Shown here one piece after another: positions 21,305-32,699 of a stretch of 64,000 bases of DNA. The notes under the pieces were generated by a model, which ran no database searches, was not told where the DNA came from, and was given only the letters and a program-made list of their open reading frames with translations. The stretch spans positions 3,849,285 through 3,913,284 of the forward strand of contig CM046870.1 of assembly GCA_025617745.1 (NCBI GenBank). The letters are read 5' to 3'. Made by a program: the position numbers and the translations under genes. Within the stretch, counting starts at the first letter, position 1; each line of letters opens with the position of its first letter. The stretch is from Heliocidaris erythrogramma. Its lineage: Eukaryota; Echinodermata; Echinoidea; Camarodonta; Echinometridae.

Positions 21305-22575
21305 CACCCGAGCTTCTTTGCCTTAGGGATCTGTTAATCATCTGATAATCAGAGTTCGTATCTCCAAGGCTCAAAAACGTCCTCCAACTCGGAATCACGG
21401 TCACTTTTCATCTCTCTTTATAAATTACTCGAATTCAGCCAAAATCTAAGTCAGTCGGCTTACTATCGTACTATGTAAAGCGAAGTAAAAAAAAAAGTCG
21501 TAAGATACATATGTATCTCAATGAAGTGAAATAAACAAAACAAAAGCGTTCACCAGTTGCTATGTACGAGGGGAACATAGTAACTGCCGTACGTTTAAGA
21601 CCAATGCAAAACTTTCGTTCGGCAAGCTCAGATGGATGAGAACATTGTTCTAAAAAAGTTAAAAACAAAACAAGAGCTGTATATTTGGGCAAAAGTGTTT
21701 GCCGATCTTGTAGAAAATATATTGATAATTATTATTCACTCCTAAGATTATATTGATTAATTTCCCTTTTTCATAAATTGTCCATTGAACAGAGGGGTCA
21801 AATACGTACAATGTTATATGACGCAGCTTGCAGATCTTGTGCCTGTTACTCTTCATACGTCACTTGGGGGTGTGACGTCAATTAGCCAATCAGCTCACGA
21901 GTTTTAAAGAACGGTCCCAAAACCTCTACTTTCCCCCTTTCTTTGCCAAAACGAGACATAATTTGGACAATCGATTGCCAGATTCGTGATTAGAAGGGAA
22001 AAATACATGGAAACAGCACCCATTTTCTCTCTAATTTAGTCAACCTTTAATGATTGAAGAAATATTGTGCCGGGTTTTGGAAGCTATTCTCCGTCTCAAA
22101 AAGCAGGACATTTTTCTTCATGTCATCCCCTCCTACTTGAAAAGGGAGCAAGAAGCTTACCAGCCTATATTCAAGCCCTGTCCCACATCTTAGAAAGCAA
22201 ATTGAATATGTGTTCGTTTGTCCAACAGAGACCTTTGAAGATATTCTCAGGAAATGAATTTGCTGGTAGGAAAGAAATGTCACATATGCTGATTTCCAAC
22301 TTTTGCTTTGACTGTGCCAAAGAGTTCAAATTTATTAAATGTCATCAAATACAATGGGGATGGATGGTCCTATACTTTGTCCTTTATAAAAAATAATCAA
22401 GACAGTTTTCATCATGAGTTATTTTGAAACAAAACTTCCATGCAGTTTTTCCCTATCTACATCACCTCAGATGAATCAGCCCAAACAAAGACATTCCAGT
22501 CCCCGAGACCGACAGCCCCAAATATCGATGGCTTGCAACACGGCCAGCAAAACAGCCAGCCCACAAAACTGATCG
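21305..22575. other. Stretch without a recognised gene
   Basis: A 109-codon plus-strand frame (22067-22396) has no familiar motif. No module exon was found on the minus strand. Confidence 0.4.
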
Positions 22576-22579
22576 GTCT

Positions 22580-23250
22580 TCCCTTATACAAAAATACCAT
22601 GGTAATACTACGTATTTCATGGTGTTCAAAAATAATTATTACTCCTTTTTTCACCTGTCGAGCTAATGAATGTTTGGAGAGCTTTTGTAATACTTTCATT
22701 CAATACCAAATTACTACTTTACCTCCAAAGATATTAAATTGCTTTTTGGAGTGAGTAATGAATAGGTCCTCCTGGAGCAGTGTGCCAAAATTCAGCCTAA
22801 TCTGATAATCCCTTCATACCGGTTGCTATGGCCATTTGAATACCCAGTTTTACTTGGGCGCACACGGAGAGCGAAAGTGTTCCGAACTTAAATGGCCATT
22901 TTCTCTGAATAGGAGTTATTGATTGCTGGTTACATACTGATTATAAATGTGATATTTAAAGGTGTTATCATTGAGTAAACTAGGCAAGTGATATACCATT
23001 TACCGCCATAATACCACGAAAACATGGTAAATCCGTGGTACACATCGTATTGCCACAGTATTACTACGAAAAACAGTGTATATTCATAGTATTTGCATCG
23101 TGTACCATGAAAAGAATGGTTCATTCATAGTATTTTCATCTTGACAATGGGTAACGCAGTAAATTCATGGTTCTTTCACAGTAATACCGTCCCAATTTAC
23201 CGCGGTATTACCATAGTATTACCATGGTACTTTTTTGTAAGGGTTGTGAA
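22580..23250. mobile_element. MITE with CCCTTAYACAAAAAKACCATGG ends, holding a fragment of another MITE
   Basis: Left end CCCTTATACAAAAATACCAT, right end the reverse complement of CCCTTACAAAAAAGTACCAT. Degenerate ACCATGGTA repeats occur in the right third. Positions 22645-22998 are the interior of the 18361-19004 element without its ends. Confidence 0.68.
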
Positions 23251-23521
23251 CGCTACAGAAAAGTGATCAGAATGCCCACAGGAACGTATTGCTTTGTTTT
23301 GTGGGCTGTTGAGGGTTGTCGTTTTCGTGGGCCGTCACATGGTCAGACAAAAATGTTTTAGCTAGACAATAATAACCTTGAAGATTAATGGTTGCCTACA
23401 CAATATTTAACACCCATTCCCAGTGTGATAAGCATAACATATGTGCAGTGGGAGAATGACTGGTTACATGATAGTGAATAACATAAGTCTTGTAAAATGT
23501 ATAGAATTCACGAGAACGCAC

Positions 23522-23740
23522 CTACACACGAAACGGGTGCACCACTCCAGACCCCAACACTTCGTTCATCCAATATACACTTCCTAGTCACGTTTGTGAC
23601 TGCATCAGACCCGCTGATTCTATATCCCATATCGCAAGACAGTGTACAGATAGTTCCATAGGGTTCACTCAGCAGAGAGGCACAGTTCTCTTTGTTGCCA
23701 TTTGTTGGGGCTGGAAGACTACTCGCAGAACAACGGATTT
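23522..23740 (-). CDS. Host exon: CCP/Sushi module
   Basis: Acceptor TTTACAG, donor GTGCGT, phase 1-1, 219 nt. Reads IRCSASSLPAPTNG, KENCASL, GTICTLSCDMGYRISG, RKC, then VWSGAPVSCVG: six cysteines, a GY turn and Trp before the last cysteine. It contains no usable Met, so a Met-based search misses it entirely. Splice phases fit both neighbours. Confidence 0.9.
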
Positions 23741-24460
23741 CTGTAAATTGCAGGCATTTAAAACATAAATGTAACCCCCAATACTATTTTTTAAATTTCT
23801 ACTTACTTATGACACACCTATTTTACCTAAACATGTAAAACGAATCTACACCTTCATTTCATTTCTTTATTTGTTATGTACAGTATTCTACCTATGTTAC
23901 CCTTCCTGAGAACTTAAAAAAACTTTTAGACGTAAACCTTGGTCCTGGGTTATTTATGTTCATTCTTGATTTGAGTGTTAACAGTTTTTATAATCAAGAT
24001 GAAATAATATTTGTTATGAGTTCAGTATTTCAAAATACTATTTGGAACGAACTGTAAATGACAAAGCCTATAGTACATGGGAACCAAGAAAGAAATATTC
24101 ATTTAGAAAAATGTCATAATTTCCCAAAAGAGATGATTTCTGTCGTATTCTGTTTGAATATGGGATTGCTTATTTTAGCATGATATTTACCATTATTTGT
24201 AGGTAGTTGCTTCTATTATGGATGAAGAGAATTTTGAATGTAGGTGCATGAAAACAGGAACAAATAAATACCGTAGAGGCTTCCATATTGCCAGTATTTT
24301 GAAGATGAAACCGGAGACGGCATAAGACGACAAGGTCATGATAATTTTTAAACTGTTAGCCCATGTAGATAAGTGCAATCTACACTAGGATGATGCGTGC
24401 ACGGCCTATTTTAAAATGGTAAGGTGACTAGGATAAATAGGGAAAGGCAATTTGTCATAC

Positions 24461-24652
24461 CTTGGCAAACTACAAGATTTTGCCATGCACTATTCAGACC
24501 ACAGGTAATTTCATGTGGTCCAACTGGTTTGTATCCTTCAATGCATTCGACGTCACACTGCTGAGAGAAAGGAAGTAATTCCAGACCTGAGCATGTACAG
24601 TTGTCCACAAAACGCATATTCTTGGAAGTCAGATTTCCTTCACAATTGATAA
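24461..24652 (-). CDS. Host exon: CCP/Sushi-like module with seven cysteines
   Basis: Acceptor CCATTTTGCAG, donor GTATGA, phase 1-1, 192 nt. Reads INCEGNLTS, DNCTCSG, QQCDVECIEGYKPVG, ITC, AWQNLVVCQG. The extra cysteine in DNCTC gives an odd count, so one cysteine may be free or pair between modules. Confidence 0.88.
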
Positions 24653-24734
24653 CTGCAAAATGGAAAAGATACAACGAGCGATTGCATTAAGTTAACAGGC
24701 TACTTTGCAGTGGACCTTTATCAGACTAATCTGT

Positions 24735-24753
24735 AATATATATATATATATAT
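24735..24753. repeat. AT microsatellite
   Basis: Alternating TA run at the edge of the following repeat element. Confidence 0.9.
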
Positions 24754-25462
24754 ATGCGACTGCGTCTCCTAAATGTATCCGCCTAAATTTACTTTTATTA
24801 GTTCATGGCTCAACCTGTTCTGAAATATTGTGATAACCAGAATAAAAAACCTATCTTTGAACTTCGACCTTTGACCTAAGAACCCAAAAGTCTGATCACT
24901 TTGTCTCATCATAGTCATGCACACACAATAGTTGAGATATGGTAGTTACAATATAAAAATCTTTCATGCAAAAAAAATTTCATGCATATTGACATCTACG
25001 ACCTCTCACCTACTAAACCCAAAATCAAATTACTTTGTTTCATTATGGTGATGCCAGTACCAAGTTTGAGTTAACAGCAAAAATAGTTATTGAGATATGG
25101 TGATAAAAAAATAATTTCACATATATTGACCTCTATGACCTGTGATCTTTGACCTACTTAACCAAAAATCTAATCAGTCCGTCTCGCTATGCGATGTATG
25201 CTAATACCAAGATCTAAGTTAATGGTTCAAATCATTGAAGAGATATTGCAATAACGTGGAGAAAAACCTTACATTTCATGGTAAATGACCTCTATGACCT
25301 TCGACCTCACCAACTTACCCCCAAATTTAATCGGTTTGTCTCAGTATGGTGATGCATAATGCCAAGTTTGAAGCTCATAACTCAAAGGGTTCTTGAGATA
25401 TCTCCATATAATGAAATGAGATATTGTCCTCTATCACATTTCTACTTGCGGAGGCATAACAA
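24754..25462 (-). repeat. Tandem-unit repeat element (GGAGACGCAGTCGC end), minus orientation
   Basis: About five degenerate units of roughly 130-140 bp, each with CCAAGTTTGA, a GAGATAT motif and TGACCTCTATGACC followed by TTTGACC. The ends are GCGACTGCGTCTCC and GCGGAGGCAT. It is the inverse of the element at 26771-27635, and the two flank one CCP exon. Confidence 0.75.
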
Positions 25463-25600
25463 GATTTTTTTTTGCTTGTTGGAAAATTTGAAATCTTAGG
25501 ACCCTCTTTTCCCCAAGTTTAATCCCCGTTGATCTGGCGGCACCCCTGATTGGTCGCATGGTTTACAAAGTAGATTTGAGAATATTGAATTAAGTTTTAC

Positions 25601-25795
25601 CTTCACACTCAGGCTGGTCTCCTTTCCATGACACTGAATTTCCTCCAATATCTAAGGCACATGTCAGCACACTGTTGCTCTTCATTCTGTATCCTGATGA
25701 GCACGATAAGTAACACATGGTGCCGTATAGTGTAGAGCAGTTTCCGTTGGTAAAATATCCGTTTGCGGGAGGGTCCAGACTTGGGCAGTGGATCT
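25601..25795 (-). CDS. Host exon: CCP/Sushi module
   Basis: Acceptor AATCAAG, donor GTAAAA, phase 1-1, 195 nt. Six cysteines: IHCPSLDPPANG, NGNCS, GTMCYLSCSSGY, LTC, PEC, with VSWKGDQPEC carrying the Trp. It lies between two long inverted repeats (24754-25462 and 26771-27635). Confidence 0.9.
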
Positions 25796-25911
25796 CTTGA
25801 TTATATTGAATATAAACCAAATAAATAATTATTCATTAGAAATCATTTTTTGCATAACTATGTCGGAATAAAACTCATTAATTTCAATAAAAAGAGAGAA
25901 GTCATACACAT

Positions 25912-26370
25912 CTTCAATTTCAATTTAATTCAATTTCATTTTATTTGGCAACATGAAAATATATCAGCAAGTGCAAATTATAAGTGGTACAGAATACATA
26001 ATAGGCCAGGACCCCTAAGAAGCAACTAATGCTTTTAAAAGGGCCCCTCACAAGTTAAATACAATAACAAATTACAAAGAAAACTTACAAGGTACAAACC
26101 AAACAAAATACGATTTACTACAGCAGGTATCCACCTCACATATGCACACCCCCCCCACCCCACACACACATACACATAATAAAAAGAAAGGGAAGAAGTG
26201 AGAAATATGAGAAAGAGAAGAGAAGGTCTACTCAGTAATGGATGACATCTTTTCAAAGATATAACGTTTGAATAAAGTTTGAAAACGACAGAGCTAGATT
26301 TAAGGTCAAATAGAGTTCCATTCATGTACACCTCTAAAACGAATAGAATGAGTTCTCATGGTTGAATGAG
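25912..26370 (-). mobile_element. LINE 3' end fragment
   Basis: On the minus strand about 26370-26220 shows the RT-tail pattern THSIRFRGVHEWNSI, then FKRYIF. A 3' UTR with CA/CT runs follows and ends at about 25912-25955 in AAATTG-type units. Structure as in the LINE tail at 126-770. Confidence 0.6.
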
Positions 26371-26770
26371 TAGGGGAGACCGGGTCTAGTTGTTACACGG
26401 GTAAGTTTTTACACTAGCGTTGCAAGTTATATCGCATCAAAACGCATCAAAACGTACAGCCAACGACCTCTGCGTGCGAAATCTGATGTTGCCTGAACGT
26501 CATATTCATGACTTCTCTCTTGCGTCTCTGTAAATTGTATTCTTTAAAACAATTTATTTATTATGTTCGCTAACTCTATGTTCCATATAACTAATGCTTT
26601 TAACAGAACTTTAATTAGCATTTCATTATATCATTACGAAATACGGCATAATGGTGATTATCACATTTTGACAAAATATCCGTATATACAAACTCTAATG
26701 TACAAGGTTATATATACGCTCATAATCTTCTTTTCGTCCGCCTTTTGCTTGGTCTTTGTTCTTCCATTTT
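26371..26770. other. Intron stretch, nothing recognised
   Basis: AT-rich, no paired ends or exon. Confidence 0.4.
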
Positions 26771-27635
26771 TATGCCTCCGCCCACCGAAGGTGAGTGCCG
26801 GAGGCATTATGTTTTCGGGTTGTCCGTCCCACTTCTCGTTACCGCGATATCTGAAGAATCATTTGAGGTAGGAAGCTCAAACTTGGTATTAGTATGTATC
26901 CCCATACGAAGATGAACTGATTAGATTTTGGGATAAGGAGGTCAAAGGTCAGAGGTCACAGAGGTCAATTTACATGAAATTACATGAAATTACTGGTTTT
27001 TAGCCTCGTTACTACGATATCTCAAGAACCGTTTGAGGTAAGAACTTCAAACTTGGTACCAGTATGTATCCCCATAGAAAAAGGAACTGATTAGATTTTG
27101 GGGTAAGTAGGTCAAAGGTCAGAGGTCACAGAGGTCAATTTACATGAAATTACATGAAATTACTGGTTTTTAGCCTGGTTACTGCGATATCTCAAGAACC
27201 GTTTGAGGTAAGAACTTCAAACTTGGTACTAGTATGTATCCCCATACGAAGATGAATTGATTATATTTTGAAATAAGGAGGTCACAGAGGTCAATTTACA
27301 TGAAATTACATGAAATTCTTGGTTTTTAGCACCGTTACCGCGATTTCTGAAGAACTGTTTGAGGTAAGAACTTCAAACTTGGTACCAGTATGTATCCCCA
27401 TAGAAAGAGGAACTGATTTGATTTTGGGGTAGTTTTAAATTTGTTATCACCATATCTCATTTTTTGTATTCATGACTAGGAGGAGATAAGTTGGGTTATA
27501 AGGTGTAAGGTCAAATGTCAAAGAGGTCAGTTAACATGTAATTAGAGGCTTTTATTCTGGTTATCACAATATTTCAAGAGCAGTTTGAGCCATCAACTGA
27601 ATTTAGGCGGAGGCATATAGGAGACGCAGTCGCAT
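26771..27635 (+). repeat. Tandem-unit repeat element (GGAGACGCAGTCGC end), plus orientation
   Basis: Starts TATGCCTCCGCCCACCG, where a hairpin pairs with TGCCGGAGGCA (26772-26805). About four to five units of roughly 130-150 bp follow, with TTTGAGGTAAGAACTTCAAA, CTTGGTACCAGTATGTATCC and GGTCAAAGGTCAGAGGTCA. Ends GGCGGAGGCATATAGGAGAC. The first units are very similar to each other. Confidence 0.8.
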
Positions 27636-27689
27636 TCATCTTGTTAGGTCTATTAGCTATTTCATCTGACTCTGTAAAGCTCCTTTCTG

Positions 27690-27795
27690 ACCCTTTCGCT
27701 TTCTTTTTCTTCTTCACCATCCTCTTTCTTCTCCTCCTCTTCTTCTTATTCTTCTTCCTCCTCCTTCTTATTCTCCTCCTCTTCCTTTTTTGCAT
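27690..27795. repeat. Pyrimidine (CTT/CCT) microsatellite
   Basis: Nearly uninterrupted pyrimidine run. Lysine/arginine-rich or Leu/Phe-rich frames across it are artefacts. Confidence 0.9.
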
Positions 27796-27929
27796 GGGAA
27801 AAAAGTTGCACTTAAGGTTATTATGAAGCATATTGTGTACATTTTCTATGCAAGTTAGCAAATGACCTTTTTAAATTGTTATGTAATTCTCAGGAATTTC
27901 TTCAGGTACAATATGCTTCCCTATTAAAC

Positions 27930-28068
27930 TGTATGCTCATGAAAAGAAAGAGATTTCACTTTCACTTTAGTGATTTGCATTGACTTTTACACAAATAATC
28001 ACTCATGATTCTGAACTTTTAAACATGGTTTATGCATATTTCTCTATCTCTTTCTTTTCATGAGCAGA
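27930..28068. repeat. Short inverted repeat
   Basis: GCTCATGAAAAGAAAGAGAT near 27933 and its inverse ATCTCTTTCTTTTCATGAGC near 28046 enclose about 90 bp. Probably a small MITE. Confidence 0.6.
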
Positions 28069-28109
28069 TATATCCAAAAATTCTAGGGGGAACTTACTTT
28101 TTTGGTTGA

Positions 28110-28111
<2 letters not shown>

Positions 28112-28142
<31 letters not shown>
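28112..28142. repeat. TA microsatellite
   Basis: Uninterrupted TA dinucleotides. Confidence 0.9.
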
Positions 28143-28144
<2 letters not shown>

Positions 28145-28730
28145 GAAGGTAGGTCGAAAAAACGCTTTTTTACCTCTCCGAGTAAAAAAAAAAAAAAGAT
28201 TTTTCTTTATTTCATCAAAACCATTTTTCTCCTGGAAGTGATGGGTATATGGTTGAAAGAAGCGTGTTTTGGTTGTCTTTTGGTGGAAGTAGCACCACCT
28301 GATGTTTGAGTGTTTATTGAGCACATGTGTTTAAGTTATTGAAAACGTACTGGGTCAAGTTGTGATCAATGTTAATAATGAAAATCCAAGTAATATCCAT
28401 CCATGTATTAATGTGTATCATCCTATAATAATAAAATAAAAAAAAACCAAATTCACAAGCGTGCACACACCCACCCACCCACACCCTCACACACATATAT
28501 ACACGCCGGCATACTCTAACATGCACGCCCAGACAGGTACACAAGAATTCATTAACATATCAGATCTGCATTACCCGATATAAGCTGACTTTCTAAAGTG
28601 TAACAAAGTACCCCATGTGCTGTCACAACTTACCGCAATATTTAATCATAAGGACAATCGTAACAACTTCCTGTTGTGGTGATAGTAAAAAATCAGTTAC
28701 CAGTCTTAACATGGTTCATGGGGTTGAACG
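28145..28730. other. Intron stretch with CA/GT-rich sequence
   Basis: Low-complexity ACAC-rich patch at about 28465-28545. No exon seen other than the one starting at 28734. Confidence 0.45.
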
Positions 28731-28733
28731 TAC

Positions 28734-28919
28734 CTACGCATGATGGTTGTTCGTTGGACCATTCACCAGCACCGCTACCAGTGATGCATTCTGCGGATGA
28801 ACTTCCATTAATGACAGTTCCTATCTCACAGGAGTACGTACAGTTAGACCCAAGAAGTGTGCCATACGTGCAGTTGACTGATAGAACTTCAGGGTAAAGT
28901 GGTGTGGGACACCTGGTAA
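28734..28919 (-). CDS. Host exon: CCP/Sushi module
   Basis: Acceptor TTTTTCTTTAG, donor GTACGT, phase 1-1, 186 nt. Six cysteines: TRCPTPLYPEV, SVNCTYG, GSNCTYSCEIG, AEC, PSC, with GEWSNEQPSC carrying the Trp. Confidence 0.9.
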
Positions 28920-29292
28920 CTAAAGAAAAAAAATTGAGGTCTAAGATTACACTAAATGCAAACCAAAACAAAAATAAAAGAAAAACCACGAAAAAACAAT
29001 CAAGATGCCACAAGATAAAAATGATAGGACAGTCGAGAAATACATGCAATTTTGAAGTGAGAACAAAGCCCATTAAAATAGGAATTCAGCCAGATATAGT
29101 AAGCCATAGCTGTGTCAAGATTGGCATTTTGTAAACTAGTAGAGAAATCAGGTCGTAGGCTCGCCCGTCTTGCTTACCCCAAACTTAATTCATTCACTCT
29201 AGCTTCTACCATATGAATCCACCATATACCCCATCCCTGACATAGCATATTTTGGTTTGAATTCAAGTTTGAAATTGAATTTCAAGCATCAC

Positions 29293-29544
29293 TTTGCACA
29301 GATTTCGTAAACGAACAAGTGGCAGTGTTCCCAGCTCCATCCCTGGCGTTGTAAGAAAAAAAATAGTCGCCATGAGGAAGCCATGAACCAGGTGCTTTGC
29401 CCGTGAAAGTCACACTTGGAGTCTGCCCATTTGTGTCGGTTGCCGTCGGAGGAGTCCAGGTCACCAAGGCCGTACTTTGCCGGGTTGCAGCATACAGTAC
29501 AGGAAAACTGGAAGGACAGTTTTGAAAAATTGGTTTCGTGGTGT
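29293..29544 (-). CDS. Host exon: complete HYR module in one exon
   Basis: Acceptor TTTTTCCTTACAG, donor GTGATG, phase 1-1, 252 nt. Reads TKPIFQNCPSSF, ALVTWTPPTATDTNG, YFFSYNARDGAGNTATCSF: the full HYR pattern with both cysteines. The other three HYR modules of this gene are split by an intron. Confidence 0.9.
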
Positions 29545-29644
29545 CTGTAAGGAAAAAATGAAATTTTCGATGGTTACATTAGTAATTTCGTTATATTAAA
29601 TGTATATTTGGGAGATTTTAACGTTTAGAAGGGATGATGGCATT

Positions 29645-30075
29645 GCACGGAGAACATGACACAAGTTGGGTTGGGGTGGTTGGGAAGCCTCTACCCAAGG
29701 GGGCGGGGGTGTAAACTGACGAGATTATGTGTCTTTCCCGTGGCCTGACTGGGGGCCAATCGGGTTTATCTGCAACTACGACGCGACCGCAGTAATTGCT
29801 CCTCACGTACGTACGTGCAACATACGCGAAACCGAAGAGTAAGGGTAACTTCGGTCTGTTTCGCAAACGCTGACCATGTAGAGATTAAGTCTCTGAATAC
29901 CGTTAGCTGATTGTCCAAAAAACACATGGCGTTAACCAGTATTTGCCGTGCAACACCCCCTTTAAGCCTGCGTCACATATCCAACGGTCTCTCGCCGATG
30001 TGTGAGCCGGGAATCGAACCCGGGTCGTGGGCTTAGAACGCTAATACCTTAACCACTAGACCACAAAGACGGGCC
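29645..30075 (-). mobile_element. tRNA-derived SINE
   Basis: On the minus strand the head (30072-30000) has an A-box-like TGGTCTAGTGGTTAAGG and a B-box GGTTCGATTCC, like tRNA-Glu/Asp, but no matching acceptor stem. About 350 bp of unique body follows. It is a SINE head rather than a working tRNA gene. Confidence 0.65.
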
Positions 30076-30094
30076 ATTGATTTCGGCGACACCA

Positions 30095-30228
30095 GGGTAG
30101 CGTTTCATCATACGGTCATAAGTACAAGTTCGCCGACATTCCATTGAAACGAGTGTATTAAAATTAACACGCGTTTCAATGGGATGTCGGCGAACTTGTA
30201 CTTATGACGGTTTGATGAAACGATGCCC
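30095..30228. mobile_element. 134-bp palindromic MITE
   Basis: Starts GGGTAGCGTTTCATCATACG and closes with the near-complete reverse complement. The arms share GTCATAAGTACAAGTTCGCC and GACATYCCATTGAAACG. A few-base loop separates the two arms. Confidence 0.85.
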
Positions 30229-30261
30229 AGATTCAATTCACCGACAGATTGACAAATCTTC

Positions 30262-31450
30262 AACCTCATTAATGAATTCCTTTGTAGGGGGAAGGAGAGT
30301 TTTGTGCCAGAAAAATACAATTTAAATGGCTTTTATAGCAACTTCCCCAAACTTCAATTCCATAAAACATGTGAGGCTGGATAAATGATTTATATAAAAA
30401 CATAAGAATGTACCTTGGTACATAATGTCTTAAAGTAAAGAGAAGACCAATTTTCCTCCGAATACATTTATTAATATTTTGAATTTGGGTTTTCCATCTC
30501 AAACTTTCATCAATAAGAATTCCAATAAAGGATGCTATAGCAACTCTTTCTATTTCTATTTCAGAAAGTTTTAAGGTACCCTTTATGGTAATAGTTTGCC
30601 TCTGCCCTTTAAGGAACATATAATTTGTTTTATTCAAGTTTATTGTTAATTTATTAACTATACACCATTGCTGTACTTCCATCATTTTATATCAGTCATG
30701 TCTATTTTTCGTTGTCCTCTATCAAATGTATGAAACATATTTGTATCATCTGCAAACATTCGAAATTGAAAATAATTAGTGGAACATGGCAAATCATTAA
30801 TATATAAAAGAAATAAGGTGGGCCCGAGGACAGATCCTTGGGGAACACCACACGATATCACACTATTACTAGATAATTCTTCCTTTTAACGTAACACTTG
30901 TGACCGATTTGATAGGTAGCTTTGAAACCATTGTAATACTATATCTCGTATACCATAATATTCTAACTTTTCTATAAGAATTCTATGATCAATAGTGTCA
31001 AATGCTTTTTTTATAAAAATACCTAGCGTTAATTTGCCTTTATCCATCGACTGCAATAATGCATTCACTAAGTTTATCAATGACAACTTCGTACTATGCC
31101 GCTTACAAAAACCATACTGATGTTTATACAAAATATCCTTGGATTCTAGGAAGTCCATTAAACGGCCATTAACTAATTTTTCTCTAGGACCTTTGCAATA
31201 ATCCGGAGAACTGAAATAGGCATAAAATTTCCAGGGTCACTCTTGGGTCCTTTTTTATAAATTGGGGTAACTCTTGCTATTTTCAACGAGTCTGGGAATT
31301 CCCCTGTTTCCAACGATAAATTAAATATATAGGTCAATGGTGCAACAATTAGAGGTGCTGCATCCTTAATTAGTCTTGCTGGTAAATTGTCATACCCATG
31401 GGATTTATTAATATCCAAATACCCATGGGATTTATTAATATCCAAAGCCC
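30262..31450 (-). mobile_element. CR1/Jockey-like LINE reverse-transcriptase fragment, broken
   Basis: Reading from 31450 down: KSHGYDNLPARLIKDAA, ARVTPIYKKG, then FCKRHSTKLSLINL, KKAFDTIDHRIL, and KLTINLNKTNYMFL, IGILIDESLRW, FYGIEVWG. The order and motifs match the 861-3428 LINE, with clear divergence. The frame is broken several times; the catalytic FADD region is not in an open frame. A 28-bp tandem duplication (ACCCATGGGATTTATTAATA unit) lies at 31398-31445. Both the endonuclease and the C-terminal end are missing. Confidence 0.85.
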
Positions 31451-31542
31451 CTAAATTATCAAAGATTATTATTATTATTAAAGATTAATAATTATTTATT
31501 ATTATAAAGTTTTATGGTCTAGCAGAATTCTTTCATAGTGTT

Positions 31543-32180
31543 TAAAGGTCCCCTGCAACCCGAATGCAAGTTGATTTCTGTTAATGCGCAGGGATGCATA
31601 CAATTCATATTTTGTTATTCAAACATCCTAATATGTTTCATAGATTTTTAAATATTTTAAAAACTCATTTTCTCAAACATGCTAAGCTCCATCCTAAGCT
31701 CCAGATCTTATTCCTGCAATGCATCTGTCAATCATTAGTGAGCTAAGGAGATACAGTGGTATGTAGCTTTGCCAGAGATGACCATCTGTTCTAATAGACC
31801 ATACAATGCCTACATATGAGTTGCTATGTCAGAGATGGTGTAGCATCACCAGGAAAAGAATGGTAATGAGGAGGTATTGTTTGAAAGCATGCAATTATAT
31901 TATGAGCATGTACTGAGCTGGGGGAAGTTACATTCCACTGTCTGTTGTAGAATGTTGGTGTAGCTGACTGATGATTGACAGATGATGTCATTGCAGGAAT
32001 GATATCTGGAGCTTTCTTTAGGGTGGAGCTTAAGAGGTTGGAAAAATATTTCAAAAAAACATTTAAAAATCTATGAAACATATCTAGATGTTTGAATAAC
32101 AGAATATTAGTTGTATGCATCCCTGCACATCAACAGCAATAAACTTGCATTTGGGTTGCGTTTGGGTTGCAGGGGCCCTT
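31543..32180. mobile_element. Kolobok-like TTAA MITE with about 100-bp or longer inverted ends
   Basis: Ends AGGTCCCCTGCAACCC and AGGGCCCCTGCAACCC (inverse). The arms share GCAGGGATGCATACAA and TGTTATTCAAACATC, and TTAA lies at both edges. A shorter, reversed relative is at 42548-43028. Confidence 0.75.
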
Positions 32181-32509
32181 TAAGGGTAAAATGAATTAGT
32201 TTGGGATACATATAAATTTGTATTTCTCTTTCAATCTGTTTATGTCGTACTTAACAGGAAGGGAATAATACAGAAAGAAAGAAAAGTGGTCACACCATTG
32301 TGCTTTGAACAGGATGATCTGCTATAGATGTCATCACCATAGATCATATAGATCCTATGAGATCTCTATGCAATGGATTATGTCGCCCGCAGTAGGAGTA
32401 TTGTATGAACGCTTCACTTTACATATATCTAATAAAGACACTTTAAACCTACAAACTCTCTCTCTCTCAAACAAAACTAAAATTATTATCTCTACATTTA
32501 TATTCTTAC

Positions 32510-32692
32510 CAAGGCAGCTTGAAGTATGGGAGCCTGTCCAGCCTCCCTCAGTGCAACTCCGGTACTGAGAAGCGAAATTTGGTAAATTGTATCCAGGATT
32601 ACAGGAATAAGTGCACTTGCTGTTGTATCTGAACTGATTAGTGCATGAAAGTGAACCGTGCTGTGGTGCAGAAAGCGATGAACACTGCATTG
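32510..32692 (-). CDS. Host exon: CCP/Sushi module
   Basis: Acceptor CTTATTGCAG, donor GTAAGA, phase 1-1, 183 nt. Six cysteines: MQCSSLSAPQHG, SLSCTNQ, SKCTYSCNPGY, RSC, SSCLG, with GGWTGSHTSSC carrying the Trp. Closely similar to the 44382-44555 exon, including flanking intron, so the two come from a local duplication. Confidence 0.92.
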
Positions 32693-32699
32693 CTGCAAT

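Noticed and set aside
22067-22396. 109-codon plus-strand frame
   Set aside because: No recognisable motif, no splice context and no matching minus-strand exon; probably chance.
30000-30072. tRNA gene on the minus strand
   Set aside because: A- and B-box-like motifs are present, but the acceptor stem does not pair and a SINE body follows.
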